Below are positions 7,976-15,622 of a DNA stretch of 38,728 nucleotides, in pieces; position 1 is the stretch's first letter; each line of letters begins with the position of its first letter. The notes beneath the pieces are model-generated. The model was not told where the DNA came from and searched no databases. It was given only the letters and a program-made list of their open reading frames with translations. Made by a program: the position numbers and the translations under genes. Source of the DNA: Hwanghaeella sp. (GTDB lineage Bacteria; Pseudomonadota; Alphaproteobacteria; UBA8366; Aestuariispiraceae); the NCBI GenBank assembly GCA_028282025.1, contig JANQIT010000051.1, positions 1 through 38,728 on the forward strand, in the 5' to 3' direction.

Positions 7976-9141
7976 TGCAGATATTCGACCGTCTGGAGAA
8001 GAACCGGGACTGGAGCGAGGAGGAGTGCCTGGTATTGGATCAGGTGCGCCGTGTCGCGGATGACGTGATCACCCCCAACGCCGCCCTCGCCGATGAAAGT
8101 GGGGAATTTCCCTGGAAAAGCGTGGAAGCGATCAACGCACTTGGTTTGAACGCGATCTTCGTGCCGGAGGCATTCGGCGGCGCGCCGATGCGCCTGACGC
8201 TCTATCTTGAAATCGTAAAGATCCTCTCCGAAGCCTGCGCATCGACGGGCATCATTTATGCCACCAGTTATCACGGAATGAAGCCGCTGATCGACTACGG
8301 CACGGACGAACAGCGCGCCCGCTTGCTGCCCAAAATCGCCGAGGGCGGGCTGGGGGCGCTCGCCATCACCGAGCCGACGGCTGGATCGGACGCCACCGGC
8401 ATGAAGACCCGCTTCACGCCGGATGGTGATGATATCGTCATCGACGGATCGAAGATCTTCATCACCAACGGCGACGTCGCGGACCGTATCCTGCTGTTCG
8501 GTAAGTGGTCGGCGATCGAAGATCCCAAAGACGCAATCTCCGTACTTGTGCTGGAAAAGGGTGCGGACGGTTTCTCCGTCATCGGTAAAGAGCGCAAGAT
8601 GGGGCACCGCGCCTCTTCAACCTGCGCGCTTTCGTTCGACGGCGTTCGCGTGCCGCGCGCCAACTTGATCGGCGACCCCGGGGACGGGTTGAGAATCCTG
8701 CTGGGCTCCTTGAACAAGTCCCGGCCGTCTGTCGCCGCCCATGCCTTGGGTATCGCACGCGCAGCCTTCAGGGACTCGGTCGCCTATATCAACGAACGGG
8801 TCCAATCGCGCCGCAAGATCATCGAGTTTCAGGCCAATCAGTTTCTACTCGCTGATTTGGCGGCGGACCTGGCCCAAACGGAGGCCTGGCTCGACTATGT
8901 CGCGCGCATGATCGAAAACGGAGAAACGGACTATGGGCTGGAGGCCTCCATGGCCAAAATGCGGGCCTCCGACCTGGCCATGAAGATGACCGAAGCCTGC
9001 GTCCAATTCCACGGTGGATACGGATATTGTGCGGACTACCGGGCGGAACGGTTGATGCGGGATGCAAAAATTACCCAAATCTGGGAGGGAACCAACCAGA
9101 TCCACCGGCAACTGATCGGACGGAGTTTTATCGAGAAATGA
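7975..9141 (+). CDS. Acyl-CoA dehydrogenase
   Basis: 388 residues, full-length flavin acyl-CoA dehydrogenase. Visible blocks are ALAITEPTAGSDATG in the N-terminal/middle region (FAD and substrate binding), KIFITNGDVAD, and the C-terminal QFHGGYGYCADYRAERLMRDAK. The catalytic base is probably Glu371 in QIWEGTNQIH. This is the position used by short- and medium-chain enzymes. It would introduce the alpha-beta double bond in the acyl-CoA and pass electrons to an electron-transfer flavoprotein encoded elsewhere. In a ring-cleavage scheme it plays the part of AliB. The ATG at 7975 was chosen over longer in-frame starts from 7684 because those lie inside the SDR gene. It overlaps the next gene by ATGA. 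Confidence 0.92.
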   Translation: MQIFDRLEKNRDWSEEECLVLDQVRRVADDVITPNAALADESGEFPWKSVEAINALGLNAIFVPEAFGGAPMRLTLYLEIVKILSEACASTGIIYATSYHGMKPLIDYGTDEQRARLLPKIAEGGLGALAITEPTAGSDATGMKTRFTPDGDDIVIDGSKIFITNGDVADRILLFGKWSAIEDPKDAISVLVLEKGADGFSVIGKERKMGHRASSTCALSFDGVRVPRANLIGDPGDGLRILLGSLNKSRPSVAAHALGIARAAFRDSVAYINERVQSRRKIIEFQANQFLLADLAADLAQTEAWLDYVARMIENGETDYGLEASMAKMRASDLAMKMTEACVQFHGGYGYCADYRAERLMRDAKITQIWEGTNQIHRQLIGRSFIEK

Positions 9142-10019
9142 CTACCGAGATCAAAACCGTCGCCGTCTGCGGGGCGGGCGGCACCATGGGGGCCGGGATT
9201 GCGATTGTCGCCGCCCGGGCCGGATACCGGACCATCGCCTACGACGTCGCACAGGAGGGGTTGAACCGCGCGCTGAAGCAGACCGACGGTTTCTTCAGCA
9301 AATCCGTCGAGCGCGGAAAACTCTCGCAAGAGGAAAAGGATGCGGCGCTTTCCCGTCTGGAGGTCACGACAGTGCTGGAGGACGCGGCACAGGCCGACCT
9401 TGTGATTGAAGCCGTGTTTGAGAAATTGGAGGTCAAGCAAGACCTTTTCGGCCGCTTGAATGCGATATGTCCCGAACACACGATTTTCGCCTCAAACACG
9501 TCGACCCTGTCGATCACGGAGATTGCGTCCGGCTGCGGCCGAGAAGACCGGGTGGTCGGCATGCATTTCTGCCTGCCGGCGCAGTTGATGAAACTGATCG
9601 AGATGTCACCCGGCCTGAATACCGACGACGCCGTGTTCAAGGCCGCCTGGGATTGGACGCTCGCCGCCGGGCAAACGCCGGTCGAAACCCAGGACAAGCC
9701 GGGCTTCATCCTTAACGCGCTGCTGGTACCTTTCAACAATGACGTCATCCGTGCCGTCGAGGCGGGCGTCGCCACGGCGGCCGACATAGACAAGGCGATC
9801 AAGACCGGGCTGGGTTACAAGATGGGGCCCTGCGAACTGATCGATCTGATCGGACTCGATACCCAGGTCCGCCTTTGCGAGGCTTTTTATCCGATCACCC
9901 ACGATCCGCGCGCCGCCACCCCACCCCTGCTGCGCCGCATGGTCGCCGCCGGACATCTGGGCCGGAAGGCCGGGCGCGGTTTCTACGAATATTCAGGTAA
10001 CGCGATGTTCGGAGGATAA
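9138..10019 (+). CDS. 3-hydroxyacyl-CoA dehydrogenase
   Basis: 293 residues, typical of 3-hydroxybutyryl-CoA dehydrogenase (Hbd/PaaH type). An N-terminal Rossmann domain has GAGGTMGAG at about 12-20. The catalytic dyad is His143 (GMHFCLPAQ) and Glu155 (MKLIEM), spaced by 12 residues as in the family, and Ser119-Asn120 are in FASNTSTLS. The HAD C-terminal domain covers about 185-285. The usual HFFNP is HFCLP here, a change next to the active site that may reflect an unusual acyl group. The ATG at 9138 overlaps the previous stop as ATGA, and the longer reading frame from 9027 is discounted. Because an SDR is already present, this enzyme may serve a second oxidation after ring opening. Confidence 0.9.
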   Translation: MTTEIKTVAVCGAGGTMGAGIAIVAARAGYRTIAYDVAQEGLNRALKQTDGFFSKSVERGKLSQEEKDAALSRLEVTTVLEDAAQADLVIEAVFEKLEVKQDLFGRLNAICPEHTIFASNTSTLSITEIASGCGREDRVVGMHFCLPAQLMKLIEMSPGLNTDDAVFKAAWDWTLAAGQTPVETQDKPGFILNALLVPFNNDVIRAVEAGVATAADIDKAIKTGLGYKMGPCELIDLIGLDTQVRLCEAFYPITHDPRAATPPLLRRMVAAGHLGRKAGRGFYEYSGNAMFGG

Positions 10020-10023
10020 TCCG

Positions 10024-10653
10024 ATGGGATACGAAATAATCTCTTCCGGCGAGAGCCGGTCCTTCCCCACCGGCGATCCCTTTCTGGCCGCCGGTACACC
10101 CGGCGCAAGCGTCACGATCTATCTCGGCGTCCCGCACCAGCACGATCCGGCAAAGGCCGCGATCCTGATCGAATTGGATACCGAATGCCTCGGCGTTCAC
10201 ACGGGTGAGGATTCCGGGCTGGAGGGATCGAACGTGCTGGGTTTCGCCCGTTTCCGAACCGGTGATCGGCCGCCATCGAACCTGATCGAACTGGTGCGCC
10301 AGCCAAACACACCGGATGCGGCAATTGACGCGGCCCGGGACGTTTTCGAGCGTGCAGGCTTCGAGGTTGTGCTGTGCGCCGACCGGGCTGGGCGTATTCT
10401 CGACCGTCTGACCCGGCCGAAATATAACGATGCGCTGCGCTTCCTGGACGAAGGATTGGCGACGGCCGAGGCGATGGATCTGACCTGCCGGTTGGGCCTC
10501 GGTTATGCCGTCGGACCGATTGAACAGGTCACGTCCGGCGGTCTTTCCCGGCATTACGACATCACAACGGCGCTTTTCGAGGTGACCGGCAGTCCGGGCT
10601 ATGCACCCGCCCGCCGCGCCGCTGTCGCGAAAGCAAGGGATGCAAAATCATGA
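10024..10653 (+). CDS. Stand-alone 3-hydroxyacyl-CoA dehydrogenase C-terminal-domain protein
   Basis: 209 residues. From about residue 85 to 190 it resembles the second half of a 3-hydroxyacyl-CoA dehydrogenase: NLIELVRQPNTPDAAIDAA, then RILDRLTRPKYNDALRFLDEG and GLGYAVGPIE. The first ~80 residues show no glycine-rich nucleotide motif and no catalytic His, so it is unlikely to be an active NAD-dependent dehydrogenase on its own. It could be a partner subunit of the gene just before it, a substrate-binding protein, or a decayed paralogue. Intact coupling (GGAGG before its ATG; ATGA overlap with the next gene) argues that it is still translated. Confidence 0.75.
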   Translation: MGYEIISSGESRSFPTGDPFLAAGTPGASVTIYLGVPHQHDPAKAAILIELDTECLGVHTGEDSGLEGSNVLGFARFRTGDRPPSNLIELVRQPNTPDAAIDAARDVFERAGFEVVLCADRAGRILDRLTRPKYNDALRFLDEGLATAEAMDLTCRLGLGYAVGPIEQVTSGGLSRHYDITTALFEVTGSPGYAPARRAAVAKARDAKS

Positions 10654-11645
10654 AGGCGGTGCTTGTAGAGCAATTCGCACCCATCTCCGAGGCCCGGGTG
10701 ACGGAAACCGACGATCCCCAGCCGGCCCCGGGCGAGGTGGTGGTAGATATAAAGGCGGCGGAGGCGAATTTTCCCGATATCCTGGTGATGGAGGGAAACT
10801 ATCAGGTGAAGCCGCCGCTGCCCTTCTCTCCGGGCAAGGCGGGGGCCGGCATCGTTTCGGCGGTCGGGCCGGACGTGGCCGGTTTTCAAGTGGGCGACCG
10901 TGTCGGCGTCCAAGTCGAGTACGGCACCTATGCGGAAAAACTGAAGACCGCCGCCGATACCTGCTACGCGATGCCTGACAGCATGCCGTTCGACGTGGCC
11001 GCGGCACTGGGTCTGGTCTATCAAACGTCTCACTTCGCCCTCATGGAGCGGGCCCGTTTTCAGCCGGGTGAAACGGTTCTGGTGCTGGGCGCGTCCGGCG
11101 GGATCGGGTCGGCTGCCTGTCAATTGGCCAAGGCGCTGGGCGCGGGCCGCGTCATCGGCGGTGTGCTTGGGAAGGCCAATGAAGCCGTGGCCCGGGCCTC
11201 GGGTTGCGATCATATTGTCGACCTCGGCGGCGACGATCTGCGCGACCGGCTGCGCGCGGAGGTTCACGCCGTGACCGACGGCAAGGGTGTCGATATCGTG
11301 GTCGACCCGGTCGGCGGCGACGCCTTTACCGCCGCCTTGCGGGCGCTGGCATGGCGCGGGCGGCTGGTGGTGATCGGATTCGCGTCCGGCGCGATACCCG
11401 CAGTCAAGGCGAACTATCTGCTCGTCAAAAATATCGAAGTATCCGGCCTGCAGTGGTCCGATTACCGCGAGCGCGACCCCGCTTGGGTGCGTCGCGTGCA
11501 GAAAGAACTCTATCGGTTATGGTCGGACGGGAAGCTGACGCCGCACATCTCCGACCGGTTACCCCTGGCGGATTTCGCCGTGGCGTTGGAACGCCTCCGC
11601 GCGGGAGGCGTCCAGGGCAAAATCGTCCTGGAAACCGGCGTTTGA
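10650..11645 (+). CDS. Zinc-independent MDR-family NADPH:quinone oxidoreductase / enoyl reductase-like
   Basis: 331 residues of the medium-chain dehydrogenase/reductase superfamily. An N-terminal GroES-like domain (1-125) lacks the Cys/His ligands of zinc alcohol dehydrogenases. A Rossmann domain begins VLVLGASGGIGSAACQLAKALGA (split by GASGGIG at 147-153). The family reduces quinones, enones or enoyl thioesters with NADPH. In this operon it may saturate a double bond of the ring or of an enoyl-CoA (inference). It starts within the stop of the previous gene (ATGA at 10650-10653), and 17 bases separate it from the next. Confidence 0.88.
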   Translation: MKAVLVEQFAPISEARVTETDDPQPAPGEVVVDIKAAEANFPDILVMEGNYQVKPPLPFSPGKAGAGIVSAVGPDVAGFQVGDRVGVQVEYGTYAEKLKTAADTCYAMPDSMPFDVAAALGLVYQTSHFALMERARFQPGETVLVLGASGGIGSAACQLAKALGAGRVIGGVLGKANEAVARASGCDHIVDLGGDDLRDRLRAEVHAVTDGKGVDIVVDPVGGDAFTAALRALAWRGRLVVIGFASGAIPAVKANYLLVKNIEVSGLQWSDYRERDPAWVRRVQKELYRLWSDGKLTPHISDRLPLADFAVALERLRAGGVQGKIVLETGV

Positions 11646-11662
11646 CAAAGAACGGCTTGAAA

Positions 11663-12280
11663 ATGCGTGGAACCGGCGTCCTGGCGCTATGGAACGATTG
11701 CGCGCCCGATTATGAAATCCGCTACGAGGATTGGTATCAGACCGAGCACCTGCCGGAGCGGCTATCCATTCCCGGCTTCTTGATCGGTCGGCGGTACGAA
11801 ACCGTCGACCCTGAAACTCCCCGCTTCTTTACCTATTACGAAGTCGATGCGCCGGGCGTTCTTCAATCGTCCGAATACCTCACCCGCCTGGAGGATCCCA
11901 CGCCGCGCACACGGGACATCATGTCGAATGCATTCCGGAACATGAGCCGCACGGTCTGCACCCGGGAGGCAGCCGTGCCCGGTGCTTTCGGCGTCTATGC
12001 CGTGACCGTGCGCAGCGCAAATGCCGAAGACCGGGAGAAATTCCTTGAAACCGCGAGGCGTTTCCGGGAGCCGGGCGTCCTGGCGCGGGCGGACGTCTGG
12101 ACGACAGCGGAACAGGGAAACCGCTGGTCCAGTGCGGAAGAAGAATTGCGCGGCCCAGACGCCAAAATCGGCGCGTGTCTTTTGTTGGAATTCCTCCGCG
12201 AGGGACCGGCACGCACCGCGGCGCAAGAACTCCCTGGGGCGACAATGTATCGTTTGCTTGCAGACCTTCGGCCCACTTAG
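11663..12280 (+). CDS. Dimeric alpha/beta-barrel (EthD-like) protein
   Basis: 205 residues. The segment WYQTEHLPERLSIPGFLIGRRYE and the later YYEVDAPGVLQSSEYL follow the pattern of EthD/DUF4286-like ferredoxin-fold proteins that often sit in catabolic clusters. A second, weaker copy of the fold may occupy residues 105-200. Such proteins act as small isomerases, decarboxylases or accessory factors, and no catalytic role can be assigned. The ATG at 11663 is chosen because a much longer in-frame reading from 11204 lies inside the upstream oxidoreductase gene. It is the last gene of the tightly packed part of the operon, followed by ~200 bases without a gene. Confidence 0.7.
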   Translation: MRGTGVLALWNDCAPDYEIRYEDWYQTEHLPERLSIPGFLIGRRYETVDPETPRFFTYYEVDAPGVLQSSEYLTRLEDPTPRTRDIMSNAFRNMSRTVCTREAAVPGAFGVYAVTVRSANAEDREKFLETARRFREPGVLARADVWTTAEQGNRWSSAEEELRGPDAKIGACLLLEFLREGPARTAAQELPGATMYRLLADLRPT

Positions 12281-12409
12281 AGTCTGCCGCTGCAATGGAC
12301 AGACGGGCATGCCTCTCCTCGATTTAACAAATTCAGCTCTATAGGCGTTGTCCGGCTTGCGAAGGTGCCTTTTGATCACGATGCAACAGTTCACGGCCAG
12401 AGAATCGAG

Positions 12410-12435
12410 TGCCTATGCCCCGCGGGGCATGGGCA
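12410..12435. promoter_or_regulatory. 26-bp near-perfect palindrome upstream of tcuA
   Basis: The core ATGCCCCGCGGGGCAT (12415-12430) is a perfect 16-bp palindrome. It is flanked by TGCC and GGCA arms, with a single T/G asymmetric pair between, so 24 of 26 positions are symmetric. It lies 42 bases before the tcuA ATG in the only sizeable gap of the plus-strand cluster. There is no T-run after it, so it is a poor terminator. An operator for a dimeric regulator of tcuAB is the simplest reading, but a transcript-processing hairpin is possible. Binding protein unknown. Confidence 0.5.
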
Positions 12436-12477
12436 TTGGTCTTCGCTCACCCACTTACGATACCCCCGGAGAGGCCG

Positions 12478-13881
12478 ATGCCGGCTAGCGAGAACCTCTC
12501 CGGTGTCAACTGGGACATTCTGGTAATCGGCGGCGGCAACGCGGCCCTGTGCGCGGCGATTACCGCGGCCGAAGCGGGCGCACGGGTCGCCGTGCTGGAA
12601 GGTGCGCCGAAAGCCTATCGCGGCGGCAACAGCCGGCACACCCGCAACTTCCGATGCATGCATCGGGGGCCGCTCTCAGTCCTGACCGGCTCCTACGAAG
12701 AAGAGGAGTATTTCGACGATCTGATCCGGGTGACCAAGGGAGAAACCGACGAGAACTTGGCCCGAATGACCATTCGCGGATCGGAGGAATGCCTGCCCTG
12801 GATGGAGAAGCACGGCGTGCGGTTTCAACCTTCGTTGTCAGGCACTCTGTCTCTGTCGCGGACCAATGCTTTTTTCCTGGGGGGCGGGAAAGCGTTGGTG
12901 AATGCCTATTACCGGACCGCGGAGGCCCTTGGTATTCACGTCGCCTATGAAACGAAAGTGACTCACGTCGCGATCCAAGACGAGCACTTCACGGGTCTCG
13001 ACGCCGAAACACCAACCGGCCCGGTGACGATCGAGGCGAAGGCTTGCATCATCGCCTCCGGTGGATTTCAGTCGGATGTCGAATGGCTTGCACGGGCCTG
13101 GGGGCCCGCGGCGCGGAACTTCCTGATCCGGGGCACGCCGTACAATATGGGGGTGGTGCTGAAAGACATGCTCGACCAGGGTGCGCAGAGTGTCGGCGAC
13201 CCTACGCAATGCCACGCGGTCGCCATCGACGGGCGCGCGCCGAAGTTTGACGGCGGGATCGTCACGCGCCTGGATTGCGTTCCCTTTTCCATTGTCGTCA
13301 ACCGGAACGCCCAGCGTTTCTATGACGAGGGAGAGGATGTCTGGCCGAAGCGCTATGCCATCTGGGGCCGGCTGGTCGCCGCACAGCCCGGCCAGATCGC
13401 CTATTCCATCATCGATGCGGACAGCATCCCGCTGTTCATGCCCTCCGTCTTTCCGCCGGAAAAAGCCGATACAATTGCCGGGCTGGGAGAGAAACTCGGG
13501 ATCTCGGGCTCCAAGCTGGAGGCGACCGTGGCCGCCTTCAATGCCGCCTGCGGCAACGGCGACTTTCATCCGACGGAATTAGACGGCCTGCGCACCCGGG
13601 GCGTCGAACCCGCCAAAACGAACTGGGCCCGGCCCATCGTAAAGCCGCCCTTCTACGGCTATACGCTGCGCCCGGGGGTTACCTTCACCTATCTCGGTCT
13701 GAAGGTGGACGAAACCGCGCGGGCTTTCGGTCCGGCAGGCCCCTATCGGAATATCTGGGCCGCCGGCGAGACCATGGCCGGCAGTATTCTCGGTCAGGGT
13801 TATCTGGCCGGCTTCGGTATGACCATCGGCACCGTCTTCGGGCGCATCGCCGGCCAGGAGGCGGCCAATTATGTTGCATGA
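12478..13881 (+). CDS. tcuA: FAD-dependent tricarballylate dehydrogenase-like flavoprotein (TcuA)
   Basis: 467 residues, the same length that I recall for Salmonella TcuA. The N-terminal FAD motif is DILVIGGGNAALCAAITAAE (about 14-33), followed by GGNSRHTRNFRC. The C-terminal FAD-binding block is YRNIWAAGETMAGSILGQGY. It belongs to the fumarate reductase/succinate dehydrogenase flavoprotein superfamily. TcuA oxidises tricarballylate to cis-aconitate and delivers electrons through TcuB to the quinone pool. The ATG at 12478 has GGAGAGG 3 bases before it; an in-frame GTG at 12409 lies in the palindrome and is rejected. The 3' end overlaps tcuB by 11 bases. The substrate here could be another polycarboxylate made by the upstream pathway. 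Confidence 0.85.
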   Translation: MPASENLSGVNWDILVIGGGNAALCAAITAAEAGARVAVLEGAPKAYRGGNSRHTRNFRCMHRGPLSVLTGSYEEEEYFDDLIRVTKGETDENLARMTIRGSEECLPWMEKHGVRFQPSLSGTLSLSRTNAFFLGGGKALVNAYYRTAEALGIHVAYETKVTHVAIQDEHFTGLDAETPTGPVTIEAKACIIASGGFQSDVEWLARAWGPAARNFLIRGTPYNMGVVLKDMLDQGAQSVGDPTQCHAVAIDGRAPKFDGGIVTRLDCVPFSIVVNRNAQRFYDEGEDVWPKRYAIWGRLVAAQPGQIAYSIIDADSIPLFMPSVFPPEKADTIAGLGEKLGISGSKLEATVAAFNAACGNGDFHPTELDGLRTRGVEPAKTNWARPIVKPPFYGYTLRPGVTFTYLGLKVDETARAFGPAGPYRNIWAAGETMAGSILGQGYLAGFGMTIGTVFGRIAGQEAANYVA

Positions 13882-14941
13882 ACCCATCGCCGAAGCCCGC
13901 AGACAAATCGAAATCTGCAACGCCTGCCGTTACTGTGAAGGATACTGCGCGGTCTTTCCGGCCATCACGCGGCAACGCGCCTTCGCCGACGGCGACATCA
14001 CGCAGCTTGCCAATCTCTGCCACAATTGCCGCGGCTGCTTTTACGCCTGTCAGTACACCGCCCCGCATGAATTCGACCTGAACCTGCCCGGCGTCCTGGC
14101 CGATGTGCGCGCGGAAAGTTGGGAGACCTATACCTGGCCGGTCCCCGCCGCACGCCTTTTCCAGTCCAGCGGTGTGGCCATCGCCGCAGCGCTGACAGCC
14201 GGACTGGGCCTGTTGTTCTGGGCTGCGAAGGCCCTGCCGTCAGAGGGTGGCTCCGGGTTCTACGCCGTCTTGTCGCACACGATGATGGTATCCATCTTCA
14301 CACCCGCCTTTCTTCTGCCGCTCATCGTTCTGGCCGTCGCCATCCGGCGTTACTGGCGCGATGTCGGCGGCGGTCCGGTCAAAGCGGTGGACGTGATCGA
14401 CGCCGCCAAGGATGCCGCACAAGCCAAGAATCTGTCCGGCGGTCAGGGCCAAGGGTGCAATTTCGAGGACGAAGACCGTTTCACCAACACCAGACGCTGG
14501 CTGCACCAAGCGGTAATGTGGGGCTTTCTTCTGTGTTTCGCGTCCACCTCGGCCGCCACCGTCATGCATTACGCGTTCGGGCTGGAAGCCCCCTACGGCC
14601 TGTTCAGCCTTCCCAAGCTGTTCGGTATCCCGGGCGGCGTCAGCCTGACGGTGGGCTGCGCGGGACTGGCAACCCTTAAACTGAAAGCCGATCCGGCCCT
14701 TGGATCCAAGACCCGCTGGGGCGGGGAAATGGGGTTTATCCTGCTGTTGGGCTTCGTCGCCTTCAGCGGGCTTCTGCTCTATGCGGCGACCGGCACCGGT
14801 TTCGTCCCGGCTCTGCTGGCCGTCCATTTGGGGTCCGTGCTGGCGTTTTTCATCCTGCTTCCCTACTCCAAGATGGTGCACGGCGCATTCCGCTTCGCGG
14901 CCCTGGTGCGCGACGCGCAGACAAGATCCGCCAGACCGTAG
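13871..14941 (+). CDS. tcuB: TcuB-like iron-sulfur/membrane electron-transfer protein
   Basis: 356 residues. The N-terminal soluble part carries two CxxCxxCxxxC clusters, CNACRYCEGYC (about 17-27) and CHNCRGCFYAC (about 53-63), indicating two iron-sulfur centres. The rest has about six hydrophobic segments, interrupted by a hydrophilic loop around residues 170-210, consistent with an inner-membrane protein. TcuB takes electrons from reduced TcuA and passes them to the membrane quinone pool. The ATG lies inside the end of tcuA behind GGAGG, so the pair is translationally coupled. The citrate/tricarballylate transporter TcuC and the LysR regulator TcuR of Salmonella are not in this window. Confidence 0.86.
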   Translation: MLHEPIAEARRQIEICNACRYCEGYCAVFPAITRQRAFADGDITQLANLCHNCRGCFYACQYTAPHEFDLNLPGVLADVRAESWETYTWPVPAARLFQSSGVAIAAALTAGLGLLFWAAKALPSEGGSGFYAVLSHTMMVSIFTPAFLLPLIVLAVAIRRYWRDVGGGPVKAVDVIDAAKDAAQAKNLSGGQGQGCNFEDEDRFTNTRRWLHQAVMWGFLLCFASTSAATVMHYAFGLEAPYGLFSLPKLFGIPGGVSLTVGCAGLATLKLKADPALGSKTRWGGEMGFILLLGFVAFSGLLLYAATGTGFVPALLAVHLGSVLAFFILLPYSKMVHGAFRFAALVRDAQTRSARP

Positions 14942-15061
14942 AGCCGGAGCAACCCCAGCGAATAACGAAAATGTGTTCGTGTGTGACTGGGCCTGACACC
15001 CCCTGAAGTGGGACTCTGCACTCTCTCAAACAATCGCGTCCGCCGGTGGAGATAGCCAGTC

Positions 15062-15586
15062 ATGAAACGTGCGAAGCGCAAAGCAAAACCGTCGAAGAGC
15101 AAAGCAGCGCCGGGCGTTGCGGCCCCTGCCGCGGCCGCAGCCAAACCATCCGTGTCGCGCCGGGACTTCATACGGAACATACAACTCGGCGCGCTGGGGG
15201 TTGCCGTTGTCGGCGGCGGGGGCTGGTATCTGGTCCAGGACGTCATGGCCTCCACCCGGGAACACGATCTGTCCCGCCTGGGAAACGGCGTTCCGTCCGT
15301 GGTTCAGATTCACGATCCCAGTTGTCCGAAATGCACCGCGCTGCAGCGCGAAGTGCGGGATGCGCTGACGGCGTTCGAAGGGGGCGATATTCAGTATCTG
15401 GTCGCCGACATCACCCGAACGGAAGGCCGCCGGTTCGCGACCATGCACAGGGTCAATCATGTCACCTTGCTGCTGTTCGACGGTAAGGGCGACCGCCAGG
15501 GCGTGCTGGTCGGCCAGAATACCAGCGACAGGCTGGAACAGGTATTCCGCGATCATCTGCAGCGGCACAGCGCGGGATCGTCCTAA
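15062..15586 (+). CDS. Tat-targeted thioredoxin-like protein with CPKC motif
   Basis: 174 residues. The N-terminus has a Lys/Ala-rich leader of about 31 residues, then the twin-arginine motif SRRDFI (32-37) and a hydrophobic stretch (about 38-58), so export by the Tat system or N-terminal anchoring is likely. The rest is a short thioredoxin-like fold: VQIHDPSCPKCTALQREV holds the redox pair C88/C91, and the cis-Pro loop may be replaced by VNHVTLLLFDG. It would act in the periplasm as a thiol-disulfide protein, but its partner is unknown. It follows tcuB by 120 bases and converges on the aldolase gene. The unusually long charged segment before the RR motif is odd for a Tat signal. An in-frame start nearer the motif is not seen. 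Confidence 0.7.
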   Translation: MKRAKRKAKPSKSKAAPGVAAPAAAAAKPSVSRRDFIRNIQLGALGVAVVGGGGWYLVQDVMASTREHDLSRLGNGVPSVVQIHDPSCPKCTALQREVRDALTAFEGGDIQYLVADITRTEGRRFATMHRVNHVTLLLFDGKGDRQGVLVGQNTSDRLEQVFRDHLQRHSAGSS

Positions 15587-15622
15587 AACCTTTAACCCGG
15601 TCTGCGTTCAATCCAAATTACC

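Noticed and set aside
12409-12477. Upstream in-frame extension of TcuA
   Set aside because: The GTG at 12409 lies on the palindrome and has no ribosome-binding site, while the ATG at 12478 has GGAGAGG 3 bases before it and yields the usual family length.
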